Shown here: positions 17,367-28,343 of the stretch, in pieces | How the letters are laid out: the number at the start of each line of letters is the position of its first letter | Position numbering within the stretch: position 1 is the stretch's first letter | Assembly: GCF_014836645.1 (NCBI RefSeq) | Contig: NZ_JACSQM010000009.1 | Location: 1-64,000, forward strand | Length of the DNA stretch: 64,000 bases | Origin: Fictibacillus norfolkensis | Lineage (GTDB): Bacteria > Bacillota > Bacilli > Bacillales > Fictibacillaceae | Direction: 5' to 3' | The notes under the pieces: model-generated | What the model was told of the DNA's origin: nothing | Database searches by the model: none | What the model saw: only the letters and a program-made list of their open reading frames with translations | Program-made: the position numbers and the translations under genes

Positions 17367-17915
17367 ATGAAAATCTATACGATTGGACATTATAATCATT
17401 CAAAAGAACAGTTCTTAAAGATACTCCAAGCAGCAGAAATTAGCTTTGTTGCAGATGTCCGGGCATTTCCTGCAAGTCGTAGGAATTCACATTTTAATAA
17501 AGAAAACATGGTCCAATGGTTGAAAGAAGCAGGAATTTATTATCGACATTACCCAGGTCTAGGCGGTAGAAGAAAAATAGCCGGAGTTGTAGGAGAGCAA
17601 TTGAACGAAGGTTGGAATAACCGTTCATTTCACAACTATGCAGATTATACGCTCACGGATGATTTTCAGTATGCTTTGGAACAGCTCAAGGAACAAGCTA
17701 AACAAAAAAATCTGGTTTATATGTGTTCAGAACATCACCCGGCAAGATGTCACCGTCTGCTTATCAGCAACTGGCTACAGGCAAATGGATGGGATGTGCG
17801 CCATCTTATACCTAATTCCAAGGGAGATCCTAGGATAGTCTCTCATGAATTGGGACAGTGGGGAGCCGTGCCAATCATTGAAGAGGATGGGACCGTCGTG
17901 TATCCGAAACTATAA
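17367..17915 (+). CDS. DUF488 family protein
   Basis: A cytoplasmic protein of 182 aa with the DUF488 hallmarks: TIGHYNHSKEQFLKIL at the start, VADVRAFPASRRN, HYPGLGGRRK, and the cysteine motif MCSEHHPARCHRLLIS in the C-terminal half. The family is widespread and without a firmly known function. The start used is ATG 17367 after AAAAGGGAG; an in-frame TTG at 17343 has no RBS. It stands alone and is followed by a terminator. Confidence 0.88.
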   Translation: MKIYTIGHYNHSKEQFLKILQAAEISFVADVRAFPASRRNSHFNKENMVQWLKEAGIYYRHYPGLGGRRKIAGVVGEQLNEGWNNRSFHNYADYTLTDDFQYALEQLKEQAKQKNLVYMCSEHHPARCHRLLISNWLQANGWDVRHLIPNSKGDPRIVSHELGQWGAVPIIEEDGTVVYPKL

Positions 17916-17937
17916 AATGAGAAAATGCAAACAAAGA

Positions 17938-17976
17938 TGCCTGTCCCAACTACTAAAAGGGGCAGGCGCTTTTTTA
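17938..17976 (+). terminator. Terminator after the DUF488 gene
   Basis: Stem GCCTGTCCC / GGGGCAGGC with loop AACTACTAAAA and a run of T. Confidence 0.8.
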
Positions 17977-18331
17977 AAGGAAGCATGAAGACCGTATTCG
18001 ACGCTTCATTTATGGATAAAAAAGAAGTGCTTTTCTATAATTTCTATTAGCCGAGATTGCACATATGAAAGAATTTAATTTTATAATGTTGTTTTGAAAA
18101 AATGATAGAACATAATTATAAAAACCTGCACAGGGTGTACTATTTTTATGTTTTTTATTTTATGCAGTAGTTACTGTTTTATTTAACATTATTACATGTA
18201 GAAGAAATACCCTATAATCAACCCACTACCGAGGTTATTCTAACGGAGTTTTCTGTTAACAGACAAAAAGAATTTAGGTTCACGGTCACTATGGGTATGG
18301 CATAGGATAGCTGTAAATTTAGGATATGTAG
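17977..18331. other. Intergenic gap
   Basis: A/T-rich sequence of about 355 bp before the oxygenase gene. CCCTATAATC near 18209 could be a -10 region, but its -35 match is poor. I see no repeat or gene. Confidence 0.4.
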
Positions 18332-18340
18332 GTGATTAAG

Positions 18341-18931
18341 TTGAAAGAGCCTTCTATTGTTTACAGTGAAATACCTTTTGTTGCGATTTACGAAAATATA
18401 TTGAGTGATAGTGAATGTCAGCAATTAATAGCTTTAGCCAAAGAACGTTTAAAGCCTTCAACGGTCGTTGGAGCAGCGGACATACGAAAATCAGATCAAG
18501 CGTGGCTTCCTCATCTGTTAAATGAAACGGTTCATCAGATTGCACAGCGCATTGCCTCTATAGTAAACAAGCCGCTTACTCATGCAGAACAGTTACAAGT
18601 GGTTAGGTATCAGGTCGGCGGAAAATTTGATGCTCATTATGATACGTTTAGTCCCTCCACTCAGTTAGGGAGAACATATTTATCGAATGGAGGACAACGG
18701 ATCGTAACAGCCCTTCTCTATTTAAACTCTGTGACTACTGGAGGAGGAGAAACTTTTTTTCCATCGCTAAATTTCGAAGTAGCTCCTAAAGAAGGGAGTT
18801 TACTCGTTTTTGAAAACTGTATAAAAAATACAGATCACCCACATCATCTTTCACTTCATGGTTCTCGTCCCTTAACAAAAGGTGAGAAATGGATAGCTAC
18901 GCTCTGGTTCAGAGAAAAGCCACGTCACTAG
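18341..18931 (+). CDS. 2-oxoglutarate/Fe(II) dioxygenase, prolyl-4-hydroxylase type
   Basis: A cytoplasmic oxygenase of the P4Hc family, which hydroxylates a protein or peptide proline with 2-oxoglutarate, O2 and Fe(II). The iron ligands are seen as HxD in DAHYDTF and the distal His in HHLSLHGSRPL, and the 2-oxoglutarate-binding basic residue lies in TKGEKWIATLWFRE. About 196 aa from TTG 18341, which follows GTAGGTGAT; GTG 18332 (199 aa) is an alternative but overlaps that RBS. Bacterial relatives are close to the Bacillus anthracis P4H. The target is unknown. Monocistronic, with a terminator. Confidence 0.87.
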   Translation: MKEPSIVYSEIPFVAIYENILSDSECQQLIALAKERLKPSTVVGAADIRKSDQAWLPHLLNETVHQIAQRIASIVNKPLTHAEQLQVVRYQVGGKFDAHYDTFSPSTQLGRTYLSNGGQRIVTALLYLNSVTTGGGETFFPSLNFEVAPKEGSLLVFENCIKNTDHPHHLSLHGSRPLTKGEKWIATLWFREKPRH

Positions 18932-18942
18932 TGATCATCATG

Positions 18943-18976
18943 TAAAAGCCAGAGATATTATCAAGTCTCTGGCTTT
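18943..18976 (+). terminator. Terminator after the dioxygenase gene
   Basis: Stem AAAGCCAGAGA / TCTCTGGCTTT with loop TATTATCAAG and a short T tail. Confidence 0.85.
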
Positions 18977-19067
18977 ATTGATTTTGATAGAAGTCACGGT
19001 TTACCTGAATGATTTTGTTTTCCTTTTCCAGGGTAGAGAGATAGATAAAGGGTGAGAGGAGAACGAT

Positions 19068-19151
19068 ATGAACTGGACAGTAGTGGTTAGCACATTTTTT
19101 ATCATTTTTTTAGCCACATTGGCTTTAATGAAGTTTAATAAAAAAAAGTGA
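19068..19151 (+). CDS. 27-residue single-pass membrane peptide
   Basis: A short open frame with a strong GAGAGGAG RBS 7 bases before the ATG. The peptide reads MNWTVVVSTFFIIFLATLAL followed by MKFNKKK: one hydrophobic helix with a lysine-rich cytoplasmic tail. It is separated by terminators or riboswitch from both neighbours. The RBS and the composition argue for a real small membrane protein; no function can be assigned. Confidence 0.55.
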   Translation: MNWTVVVSTFFIIFLATLALMKFNKKK

Positions 19152-19224
19152 ACTCTATGTTACAGGTTGACATTTTCCTAAGTTCGTACTAGTATAGGGA
19201 ATTATTTAGAAATATATATTAAAG

Positions 19225-19438
19225 ATAGCAAGCTATGATTGCTGTAGGTCGTACTACAGTAGGAGCAGCTTCTGGAGAGACCGCATGTTAAGCGGCGCCG
19301 AAGGGTTCACAATCTCAGGCAAACGGACAGAAGAGTATTGAATTTTGACTTTGTTGTGCCTGTCATTTATAGCGCAGTGAATGTTTTTTTCATATTCTAA
19401 TGTACACGAGATTGGAGATTCTTCCAGTCTCTTTTTTT
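19225..19438 (+). ncRNA. Glycine riboswitch 2 with terminator
   Basis: A second copy of the aptamer (GGAGAGACCG at 19274, GGCGCCGAAGGGTTCACAA, CTCAGG, ACGGACAGAAG) and a terminator GAGATTGGA / TTCCAGTCTC with seven T at 19408-19438. It differs from copy 1 at scattered sites; the P3-type stem changes from CCGCTTTGTTAGCGG to CCGCATGTTAAGCGG, which keeps the pairing. This compensation argues that both RNAs were under selection. Confidence 0.9.
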
Positions 19439-19472
19439 CGTTGTATTTGCATCTTAGAAGGAGGATTCATAC

Positions 19473-20812
19473 GTGTCACAGCAAGAGTTGAAGAGAGATT
19501 TAGCTAACCGCCATGTGCAGCTGATTGCCATTGGCGGAACAATTGGTACGGGGTTATTTTTGGGTTCAGGAAAAGCGATTCAGCTTGCCGGACCGTCTGT
19601 TATATTTGCTTATTTAACGTTGGTATTGCATTGTTTTTTATGATGAGAGCACTAGGGGAACTGTTGCTTTCGAAGGAAGGCTATGAGTCGTTTACCGATA
19701 TCGCGGAGGATTATCTTGGTCCGCGAGCTGCGTTTATCACAGGATGGACGTATTGGTTCTGCTGGATCATGACAGCGATGGCAGATGTGATAGCGGTCGG
19801 TGTCTATGTACAATATTGGTTTAACATACCGCAGTGGGTTCCAGCAATTGTCTGTTTGCTTCTTTTACTTGGACTGAATCTATTAACGGTAAAGCTTTTT
19901 GGGGAATTGGAGTTTTGGTTCGCTTTAATAAAGGTGGTTACGATTCTAGCGTTAATTGTGATCGGCGTTGTTCTACTTGTTATTGGTTACCAGACGGATG
20001 CGGGAACGGTCTCTATAAACAACCTGTGGGATCATGGAGGTTTGTTTCCTAATGGCATGACGGGATTCTTACTCTCTTTTCAGATGGTTGTTTTCGCGTT
20101 TGTCGGAGTAGAATTGGTTGGTGTGGCTGCAGCAGAAACGTCTGATCCTAGAAAGAATATTCCCTCTGCGATCAATAAGATTCCACTTCGAATTCTATTC
20201 TTCTACGTTGGCGCATTGATCGTGCTGCTCTGCATCAATCCTTGGACAGAGTTAAACGCAGTGGAAAGTCCGTTTGTTAAAACGTTCAGCTTAATAGGAA
20301 TTCCGCTTGCGGCTGGAATCATCAATTTTGTTGTGTTGACTTCAGCGGCATCTGCCTGCAACAGCGGATTATTTTCAACGAGTCGTATCCTATTTACTTT
20401 AAGCAAGAGTGAACAGGCTCCTCGATCTTTTAAGAAACTAACGAAAAATTCGGTGCCTGGTAACGCGCTTTGGGTTTCGACTATAGTTGTTTCAGTGGGA
20501 GCGCTCCTCAGTAAGCTGATCCCAGAACAAGCTTTTGGCATCGTAACAACCATTAGTGCGATCTGTTTCATCTGGGTGTGGAGCGTGATCTTGTTCAGCC
20601 ATATTAAATACCGTAAAACACGTAAAGACCTGCACAAGAAGTCAACATTCAAAGCACCTTTTGCTCCATTCGTTAACTATGTGGTACTCGCGCTGTTCGG
20701 GGTCATTTTAATCGTGTTGCTTGTGGCAGACGCTACACGTCCGGCGTTATTGCTGACACCTATTTGGTTTATTCTGTTGTTTATTCTTTTTTCGTTTAGG
20801 AAAAGACCTTAA
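19473..20812 (+). CDS. cycA: CycA-type glycine/D-Ala/D-Ser permease, copy 2 (frameshifted)
   Basis: An APC-family proton-coupled permease. The chain from GTG 19473 (RBS AAGGAGG) gives the TM1 hallmark [17 protein letters not shown], then meets TGA at 19641 because one base is missing near 19614. The rest, from about 19631, gives 393 residues closely resembling Escherichia coli CycA, including [19 protein letters not shown] and [15 protein letters not shown]. The stop is preceded by T TTT TTA (19634-19640), a known -1 slip heptamer, and a -1 shift there would join both parts at MMRALGEL with the right length. It may thus be a pseudogene or a frameshift-decoded gene. Confidence 0.75.
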
Positions 20813-20830
20813 TCTAATATTATACACACT

Positions 20831-20870
20831 AAAAAAGTAGAGGAACTCGTGTTGGTTTCTCTACTTTTTA
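20831..20870. terminator. Terminator after permease copy 2
   Basis: AAAAAAGTAGAG / CTCTACTTTTT hairpin, likely bidirectional between the permease and the convergent split-permease operon. Confidence 0.8.
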
Positions 20871-20943
20871 AATCGCTCTTTTCTAGAAGATAGTTGCTTT
20901 TAACTCCGTCACCTTTGACAATTGATTGGAGTGGAAGGTTGCC

Positions 20944-21462
20944 TTATACAATTTCATTCTTTAATAAATTTTGCCGATCATATATTTTTTCAAAAAGGAT
21001 TCCAGCTATATAGTAAAAACCTAGTCCAAAGAAAATATGAGTAAGTGTAAACTTTGCACCGAATGAAGTGAATTCATATACTAGTACGGGTAGTTTTACA
21101 GTGGACCAAGCTCCTAAGAAAAACACGATATAACGAACGCTAGCTCCCTTTTTTAATAATAACACTGCTATGGGAAAGGCTATATAAAGTGGACCTGCAG
21201 CAACAGTTGCTAATATTAAGGTGAACAAGATTCCATATATACCCGATTTGTCACCCATATATTTTATTAAAGATTCTTTTTTTATCCACTGATCTAATAG
21301 CCCTACTAAAATAAAAATCGGTGGAAGTAAAAACAGCATATTCCAGAGACTTTCAGCAGTTAACTGAATAGTATTCATGGCAATAGACTGATTTATATAT
21401 GCAATTACTAACAGTCCCACTAGTAATACTAGAAAGAGACGATATCTTTTTAATTTTTTCAC
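20944..21462 (-). CDS. Split permease, second half
   Basis: An integral membrane protein of about 172 aa with four or five helices (for example LFLVLLVGLLVIAY and GILFTLILATVAAGPLYIAF). It resembles one half of the two-domain YraQ/ArsP-type permeases, with the typical GP and FPIA motif segment followed by FFLGAWSTVKLP. The GTG at 21462 overlaps the stop of the upstream half (GTGA), so translation is coupled; an ATG at 21486 would add 8 residues. Transport substrate unknown. Confidence 0.75.
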   Translation of the reverse strand: MKKLKRYRLFLVLLVGLLVIAYINQSIAMNTIQLTAESLWNMLFLLPPIFILVGLLDQWIKKESLIKYMGDKSGIYGILFTLILATVAAGPLYIAFPIAVLLLKKGASVRYIVFFLGAWSTVKLPVLVYEFTSFGAKFTLTHIFFGLGFYYIAGILFEKIYDRQNLLKNEIV

Positions 21463-21941
21463 ACCATCACCACCCAAACTATCCATGCAAATAGAAGAGA
21501 CATAATTATGGCAGAGGCATTTCGAGCATACGCAAAACTCCTCCCAAATATTTTTTGTTCCATAGTTAAAGTAGCAAGTCCTACAGACATTAGGGTAGAC
21601 ATTAAAACCGCTACTTGAGGGAGGGCAGCACCATTTTGAACGAGTGTACGACCGAGAGGAAAGACAATAAAGCTTGGAACTAAAGCAACAGAGCCAAGAA
21701 TTGTAGAATAAACCATACCTAATAATCCCGAATTTTCACCTATCACTGAAGATATCAAGTCAGGTGACAATAATGACAACGTTAATCCAACAAATAACAT
21801 GATTGCTAATAAATCTGGGAGAACTTTTCGAAACATTTTCCATGCACTAATTAACGCTAATTTTGTTTTGAGTTTATTTTTCTTAAAAGAAATTATCAAA
21901 TAAATAGTGGCTAAGCTATATAGAATGATTCCGCTAAGCAT
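21459..21941 (-). CDS. Split permease, first half
   Basis: A 160-residue membrane protein with four to five helices, including the SVALVPSFIVFPLG segment that mirrors GPLYIAFPIA in the second half. The two small proteins therefore look like the two repeats of a YraQ-like permease encoded separately. It starts inside the end of the padR gene (overlap of 8 bases), with no gap for a promoter. Confidence 0.75.
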   Translation of the reverse strand: MLSGIILYSLATIYLIISFKKNKLKTKLALISAWKMFRKVLPDLLAIMLFVGLTLSLLSPDLISSVIGENSGLLGMVYSTILGSVALVPSFIVFPLGRTLVQNGAALPQVAVLMSTLMSVGLATLTMEQKIFGRSFAYARNASAIIMSLLFAWIVWVVMV

Positions 21942-22275
21942 TAATTTGTGTCTTCCAATCGTTATATTTCTCTATGAAAAAGGATAAATTCTTCATTTTT
22001 TCCTCTATATCCAACTGATGTTCTTCTAATTTTTTTTTTCCAATGGCGGTTATTTTGTACATCCTCATTGGTTTGTGTTGATCAGTGGTATTCAAATAAG
22101 ATTCAATTGCTTCTTCTTGCTCCAATTTTTTTAATGTACGATACAAGATCGCGCTATCGATGGGATTGACTGGAAGCTCTTCTTCACATTTTTGCAATAG
22201 TCTTCCCCCGTAATTATCTCCTTCTGTAAGAAATAACAATAGAAATGCTCCTGTATGTCTTCCTGTATGTTTCAT
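21934..22275 (-). CDS. PadR-family transcriptional regulator
   Basis: A dimeric winged-helix repressor of 113 aa. The N-terminal PadR domain (about 1-85) has GAFLLLFLTEGDNYGGRLLQ and the recognition-helix segment IDSAILYRTLKKLEQEEAI, with a short C-terminal dimerisation helix. An ATG at 22293 lacks an RBS; ATG 22275 follows GGAGAGTG by 8 bases. It is the first gene of a three-gene operon with the split permease, and a palindromic operator lies just upstream, so it probably represses its own operon until an inducer binds. Confidence 0.88.
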   Translation of the reverse strand: MKHTGRHTGAFLLLFLTEGDNYGGRLLQKCEEELPVNPIDSAILYRTLKKLEQEEAIESYLNTTDQHKPMRMYKITAIGKKKLEEHQLDIEEKMKNLSFFIEKYNDWKTQINA

Positions 22276-22310
22276 GATGTATACACTCTCCATTTCTAAT
22301 TTATTTTTTT

Positions 22311-22342
22311 ACTGTCATTAACAGTATACTGTCGTTAACAGT
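22311..22342. promoter_or_regulatory. Palindromic operator upstream of padR
   Basis: ACTGTCATTAACAG followed by CTGTCGTTAACAGT, arranged around the perfect palindrome ACAGTATACTGT (22321-22332). The dyad of repeated CTGTNNTTAACAG units is what a PadR autoregulatory operator would look like. Binding by the adjacent regulator is inference. Confidence 0.65.
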
Positions 22343-22529
22343 GTTATGTCAAATCTTGAATAATACCACCCCAACAACTAACATTGCGTTTCTATCGTCA
22401 ATTTCCTCATAACACGTTTATCTTTTTTATGAATTGTGCTCTAATAAGAAAGAGTTAAAAAAGCAGGTAGCTTACGTGCACAAAAGCTTTTGGTGTATGT
22501 ATAATGAGTTTGCGAAATGAGGAAATACT

Positions 22530-23414
22530 TTGAAAAGATTTAAGAAGTTCTATATAGAAATTACAAGCATCTGTAATTTGGCGTGTCATTTTTGTCCTCC
22601 AACTGAACGAGCCAAGCAGTTCATTTCTGTTGATGATTTTACAAAACGATTAGACCAGATCAAGCCTTATACTGATTTCATCTATTTGCATGTAAAAGGT
22701 GAGCCACTGCTTCATCCGAAAATCGATCAGCTGTTAGACTTAGCCCATGAAAGAGGGTTTAAAGTTAATATCACTACGAATGGAACGCTCATCAAAAAGA
22801 ATTGGGACAAGCTTATCAATAAGCCTGCGCTCAGACAGATGAATTTTTCTCTTCATAGTTTTGATGGCCACGTCGGTCAGAGTATGACGGATAAAGAAGA
22901 ATACGTAAGAACGATTCTTTCTTTTGTACAAGAAGCAACGAGGGAATCTCCGTTATTTGTTTCTTTAAGGCTTTGGAACCTGACGCAAGACAATGCGACG
23001 AACTTGGAAAAACAGCGTAACCGTCAGCTGCTTGAGATTATTGAAAACGAATTTAATCTCGGATTTAGAATTGAAGAAAAGCTCACGCCGGGTAAAGGAA
23101 TTAAACTGGCTGATCAAATTTTCATCAATCAAGATTACGAGTTTAAATGGCCGGCACTTCATGAGGAAGAGGATGACGGAAAAGGATTCTGCTACGGCCT
23201 CCGCAATCAAGCGGGTATTCTGGCGAACGGTACAGTCATTCCATGCTGCTTAGATGGAGAAGGTGTTATCAACTTAGGAAATATTAATGAAACACACTTT
23301 TCATCTATTATTGAAGGTGACCGAGCAAATAATCTTGTAGATGGTTTTTCGCGAAGAGAAGCTGTTGAGGAACTTTGCAGAAAATGTGGTTATCGTAAGC
23401 GGTTCGGTAAATAG
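22530..23414 (+). CDS. Radical SAM/SPASM protein
   Basis: A 294-residue radical SAM enzyme. The [4Fe-4S] motif CNLACHFC lies near residues 15-22, followed by the GEPLLHP segment typical of the TIM-barrel core. In the C-terminal part the cysteines of PCCLDGEGV and CRKCGYRKRF form a SPASM-like auxiliary cluster site. TTG start 22530 after GAAATGAGGA. No precursor peptide or partner is next to it, so the substrate is unknown; it may modify a peptide or act like the MoaA/PqqE family. Confidence 0.85.
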   Translation: MKRFKKFYIEITSICNLACHFCPPTERAKQFISVDDFTKRLDQIKPYTDFIYLHVKGEPLLHPKIDQLLDLAHERGFKVNITTNGTLIKKNWDKLINKPALRQMNFSLHSFDGHVGQSMTDKEEYVRTILSFVQEATRESPLFVSLRLWNLTQDNATNLEKQRNRQLLEIIENEFNLGFRIEEKLTPGKGIKLADQIFINQDYEFKWPALHEEEDDGKGFCYGLRNQAGILANGTVIPCCLDGEGVINLGNINETHFSSIIEGDRANNLVDGFSRREAVEELCRKCGYRKRFGK

Positions 23415-23474
23415 AACGAAACACATGTTAGACATTTAAGGCGGGGAGGTACCCTGTCTTTTTTTATGAGAAAA

Positions 23475-23539
23475 AACGCACCTAATCTCAAGAACTCTGA
23501 AGCAGCAAATTCTGATCAGAAATCGTGATTAGGTGCGTT
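23475..23539 (-). terminator. Terminator of katG
   Basis: A 13-bp perfect stem AACGCACCTAATC / GATTAGGTGCGTT around a 39-nt loop, with an A-run on the left that becomes a T-run on the minus strand. Confidence 0.75.
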
Positions 23540-23548
23540 CATTATCTA

Positions 23549-25795
<2,247 letters not shown>

Positions 25796-26007
25796 TTAAA
25801 AATTGCAAAACACGAAAAGCCATGATGTTAAATATTTGATTATTATGATAACTCAATTATAGTGGACAGGTATGTGGATTCAAAGCGTAATGCACTTTTG
25901 GTTGTCACATTATGAGTTATGTGTAAAACGCGAACTCTGGAAGAAGTCTTGAGTGAAATTCATTGTGGTAAAATGAACAATAACTATAAGAAATGAGGAC
26001 TACATAG

Positions 26008-26343
26008 ATGTCTAACCTACCAAACTGCCCAAAATGCAATTCTGCTTATGTGTATGAGGATGGAGCTTTTCTCGTATGCCCCGAGTGTGCTCATGAATGG
26101 GCTCACGAAACAGAGAGCGAATCTGACGAGAAGGTTGTAAAAGATTCGAACGGAAACATCCTTCAAGACGGTGACTCTGTATCTGTTATTAAAGATCTTA
26201 AAATCAAAGGTACATCTTCTGTTATTAAGATCGGCACGAAAGTAAAAGGAATTCGTCTCGTTGAAGGCGATCATGATATTGATTGTAAGATCGACGGATT
26301 TGGCGCGATGAAATTGAAGTCTGAGTTTGTAAAAAAGATATAG
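26008..26343 (+). CDS. yjdM: YjdM/PhnA-type zinc-ribbon protein
   Basis: A small cytoplasmic protein, 111 aa, with an N-terminal zinc ribbon (CPKC at 8-11 and CPEC about 18 residues later) and a C-terminal SH3-like beta domain rich in KDLKIKGTS and [12 protein letters not shown] segments. It matches the YjdM family, once named for alkylphosphonate use; the true role is not settled. It is divergent to katG and has its own terminator. Confidence 0.92.
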   Translation: MSNLPNCPKCNSAYVYEDGAFLVCPECAHEWAHETESESDEKVVKDSNGNILQDGDSVSVIKDLKIKGTSSVIKIGTKVKGIRLVEGDHDIDCKIDGFGAMKLKSEFVKKI

Positions 26344-26354
26344 AGATTCTGATT

Positions 26355-26385
26355 AACCACCATTCTCCGGTGGTTATTTTTTTTT
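26355..26385 (+). terminator. Terminator after yjdM
   Basis: AACCACC / GGTGGTT stem, loop ATTCTCC, then ten T broken by one A. Confidence 0.85.
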
Positions 26386-26613
26386 CGTAAAATAATCCTA
26401 CTCCTCAAGATCCCAACTCGCTAATCCCTGTCCTTCCAGTATTTAACGCTCATTTTTTCTCAAAAAAAGATGGAGAAACATAAATAAAAAAAGGTTAACA
26501 ATCGAATACTTAGGGTATTTAAAGAAAGTATGTGTGCATAAAAATTTTAAATACAAACCTTTATATTCTAATATAGTAATTATTCATAGATTGATCGCAA
26601 AAGGAGAGGCAGA

Positions 26614-28176
26614 ATGAATATACATTTTGAACAAAAAAAGCAGCAATTAGGTATTCGGGAAATTTGGGGAAGCACACAGCAAACCATTTCTTCTGTCTGC
26701 TTTGATTCCAGAAACGTAATGAATAACTCTTCCTTTGTCTGTATAACTGGAGAACAATTTGACGGTCACACCTTTATTGATAGTGCCATCGAGAACGGTG
26801 CAGTTGTGGTGACCGGTGAAAATAAATCGATTTTAAAAGAGGCGAGCGAAACATATCGTGATGTTACATTCATACTCGTTGAAGATGCTCGTGTATTTAT
26901 GGCTCAATTATCTATCCTATTTAACGAACGTATACATGAAAAATTAATAACAGTTGGTATTACAGGGACGAATGGTAAAACGACGGTCGCAGCTTATGTG
27001 AGATCGTTGATGAACCTTTGTGATGTAAAATCCGGTTCGATCGGAACTACCGGAATGATTTCCTCTACAGGAAATCTGAACATGAAACAGTCAACGCCAA
27101 CTACGCCTGAAGCGCCTGATCTTCATCACATCTTCAAACAGTTTGTAGAGAATGGCGATCAACTCGCTGCGATGGAGGTCACTTCTGTTGGAATCGAACA
27201 AAAACGAACAGCAGGTATCGATTTTGATGTAGCAATTCACACAAACTTGTCGCCAGAACATTTAGAGTTTCATCATACGTTTGAAAACTACAAACAAGCA
27301 AAGTTGAAGTTATTTAAACAAGCAAAAAAAGCAGTAGTGAACATCGATGATGAGGGAATGGGTAAAGAAATCGTTGAGTTGTTTGCAGGTCCTCTGCTAA
27401 CGTACAGCATGAATGAAGAGAGCGGTGCGGATGTGATTGCAACGGACCTTAAGCAGGTAGCTAACGGCACTTCATTTACCATATCCGTTCACGAAAAACG
27501 TTATTCTGTAATAACACCATTTTACGGATCTTATAATATAGCGAATCTCCTTTCTGCAATCTGTACAGGTTTGCATATTGGAATTCCATTAGAAAAAATG
27601 CTTTATGTTCTGCCTGAAATGACAGGACCTGAAGGAAGATTTGAAATCATTCATAAGCAAAAGCGTAAGATTATTTTGGACTACGCACACACTCCTGTTG
27701 CGTTACAAAACCTTGTAACAGAAGTGAAAAAGCTGCCATACAGTCGATTGATTGTGCTAGTAATGGGCATCGGAATAAGAGATAAAGAAAAGATGCCAAA
27801 AATGGCAGAAACGATTGAGAACCAAGCCGATGAAATCGTCGTATCTGTAGACCATCCCGGATATAACGATCCGAGTGAAATTGTTGGCCACGTGATGAGA
27901 GGGTTCAAAAATCCTGATGCACCTAACATTCACTCAGAACTTACTCGTCATGATGCGGTGATTAAGGCATTATCTCTTAGTGAAGAAAATGACATCGTTC
28001 TCCTCACGAGTGGCTGTATTAATGGTGCTCAGATTGTTAAAGGCGAGAAGATTCCTCACTCCGACAAAGACATCATTGCAGACTTCTTTAGAAGTAAAAA
28101 AGTGTCGAAGAGCGGAAGAATGTTTGCTTCTTCTAAAATAAGATGGGCTCCGCCTAAAAAGAGAAACGTATTGTAA
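26614..28176 (+). CDS. MurE-like Mur ligase with altered amino-acid motif
   Basis: A cytoplasmic ATP-dependent amide ligase of 520 aa. It has the three Mur domains: an N-terminal UDP-binding part (SVCFDSRNV), the central ATPase with GTNGKTT at 118-124, TTPE, HTNLSPEHLEFH and the lysine to be carbamylated in YKQAKLKLF, and the C-terminal DYAHTPVAL region. In MurE enzymes the specificity motif is DNPR (meso-DAP) or DNPA (Lys). Here the position reads DHPG (413-416). It probably adds something other than DAP, or acts on a different acceptor. It is not in the dcw cluster, so it is a paralogue. Monocistronic. Confidence 0.85.
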   Translation: MNIHFEQKKQQLGIREIWGSTQQTISSVCFDSRNVMNNSSFVCITGEQFDGHTFIDSAIENGAVVVTGENKSILKEASETYRDVTFILVEDARVFMAQLSILFNERIHEKLITVGITGTNGKTTVAAYVRSLMNLCDVKSGSIGTTGMISSTGNLNMKQSTPTTPEAPDLHHIFKQFVENGDQLAAMEVTSVGIEQKRTAGIDFDVAIHTNLSPEHLEFHHTFENYKQAKLKLFKQAKKAVVNIDDEGMGKEIVELFAGPLLTYSMNEESGADVIATDLKQVANGTSFTISVHEKRYSVITPFYGSYNIANLLSAICTGLHIGIPLEKMLYVLPEMTGPEGRFEIIHKQKRKIILDYAHTPVALQNLVTEVKKLPYSRLIVLVMGIGIRDKEKMPKMAETIENQADEIVVSVDHPGYNDPSEIVGHVMRGFKNPDAPNIHSELTRHDAVIKALSLSEENDIVLLTSGCINGAQIVKGEKIPHSDKDIIADFFRSKKVSKSGRMFASSKIRWAPPKKRNVL

Positions 28177-28195
28177 AAAAGTTTAGTTAAACATG

Positions 28196-28226
28196 AACCC
28201 CGTTATGGATATAGCGGGGTTTTTAC
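28196..28226 (+). terminator. Terminator after the MurE-like gene
   Basis: AACCCCG / CGGGGTT hairpin with T-rich tail. Confidence 0.85.
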
Positions 28227-28343
28227 TCGTTGTATTTTCCATAAACGAAGCATCAAACACTCTCTTTTTACAGTTATGGGGCATAACCCCTAAACAAGCC
28301 GGGTATTGGTTAATACTTACAAAATGTCGAAGGAGCTGACAGC

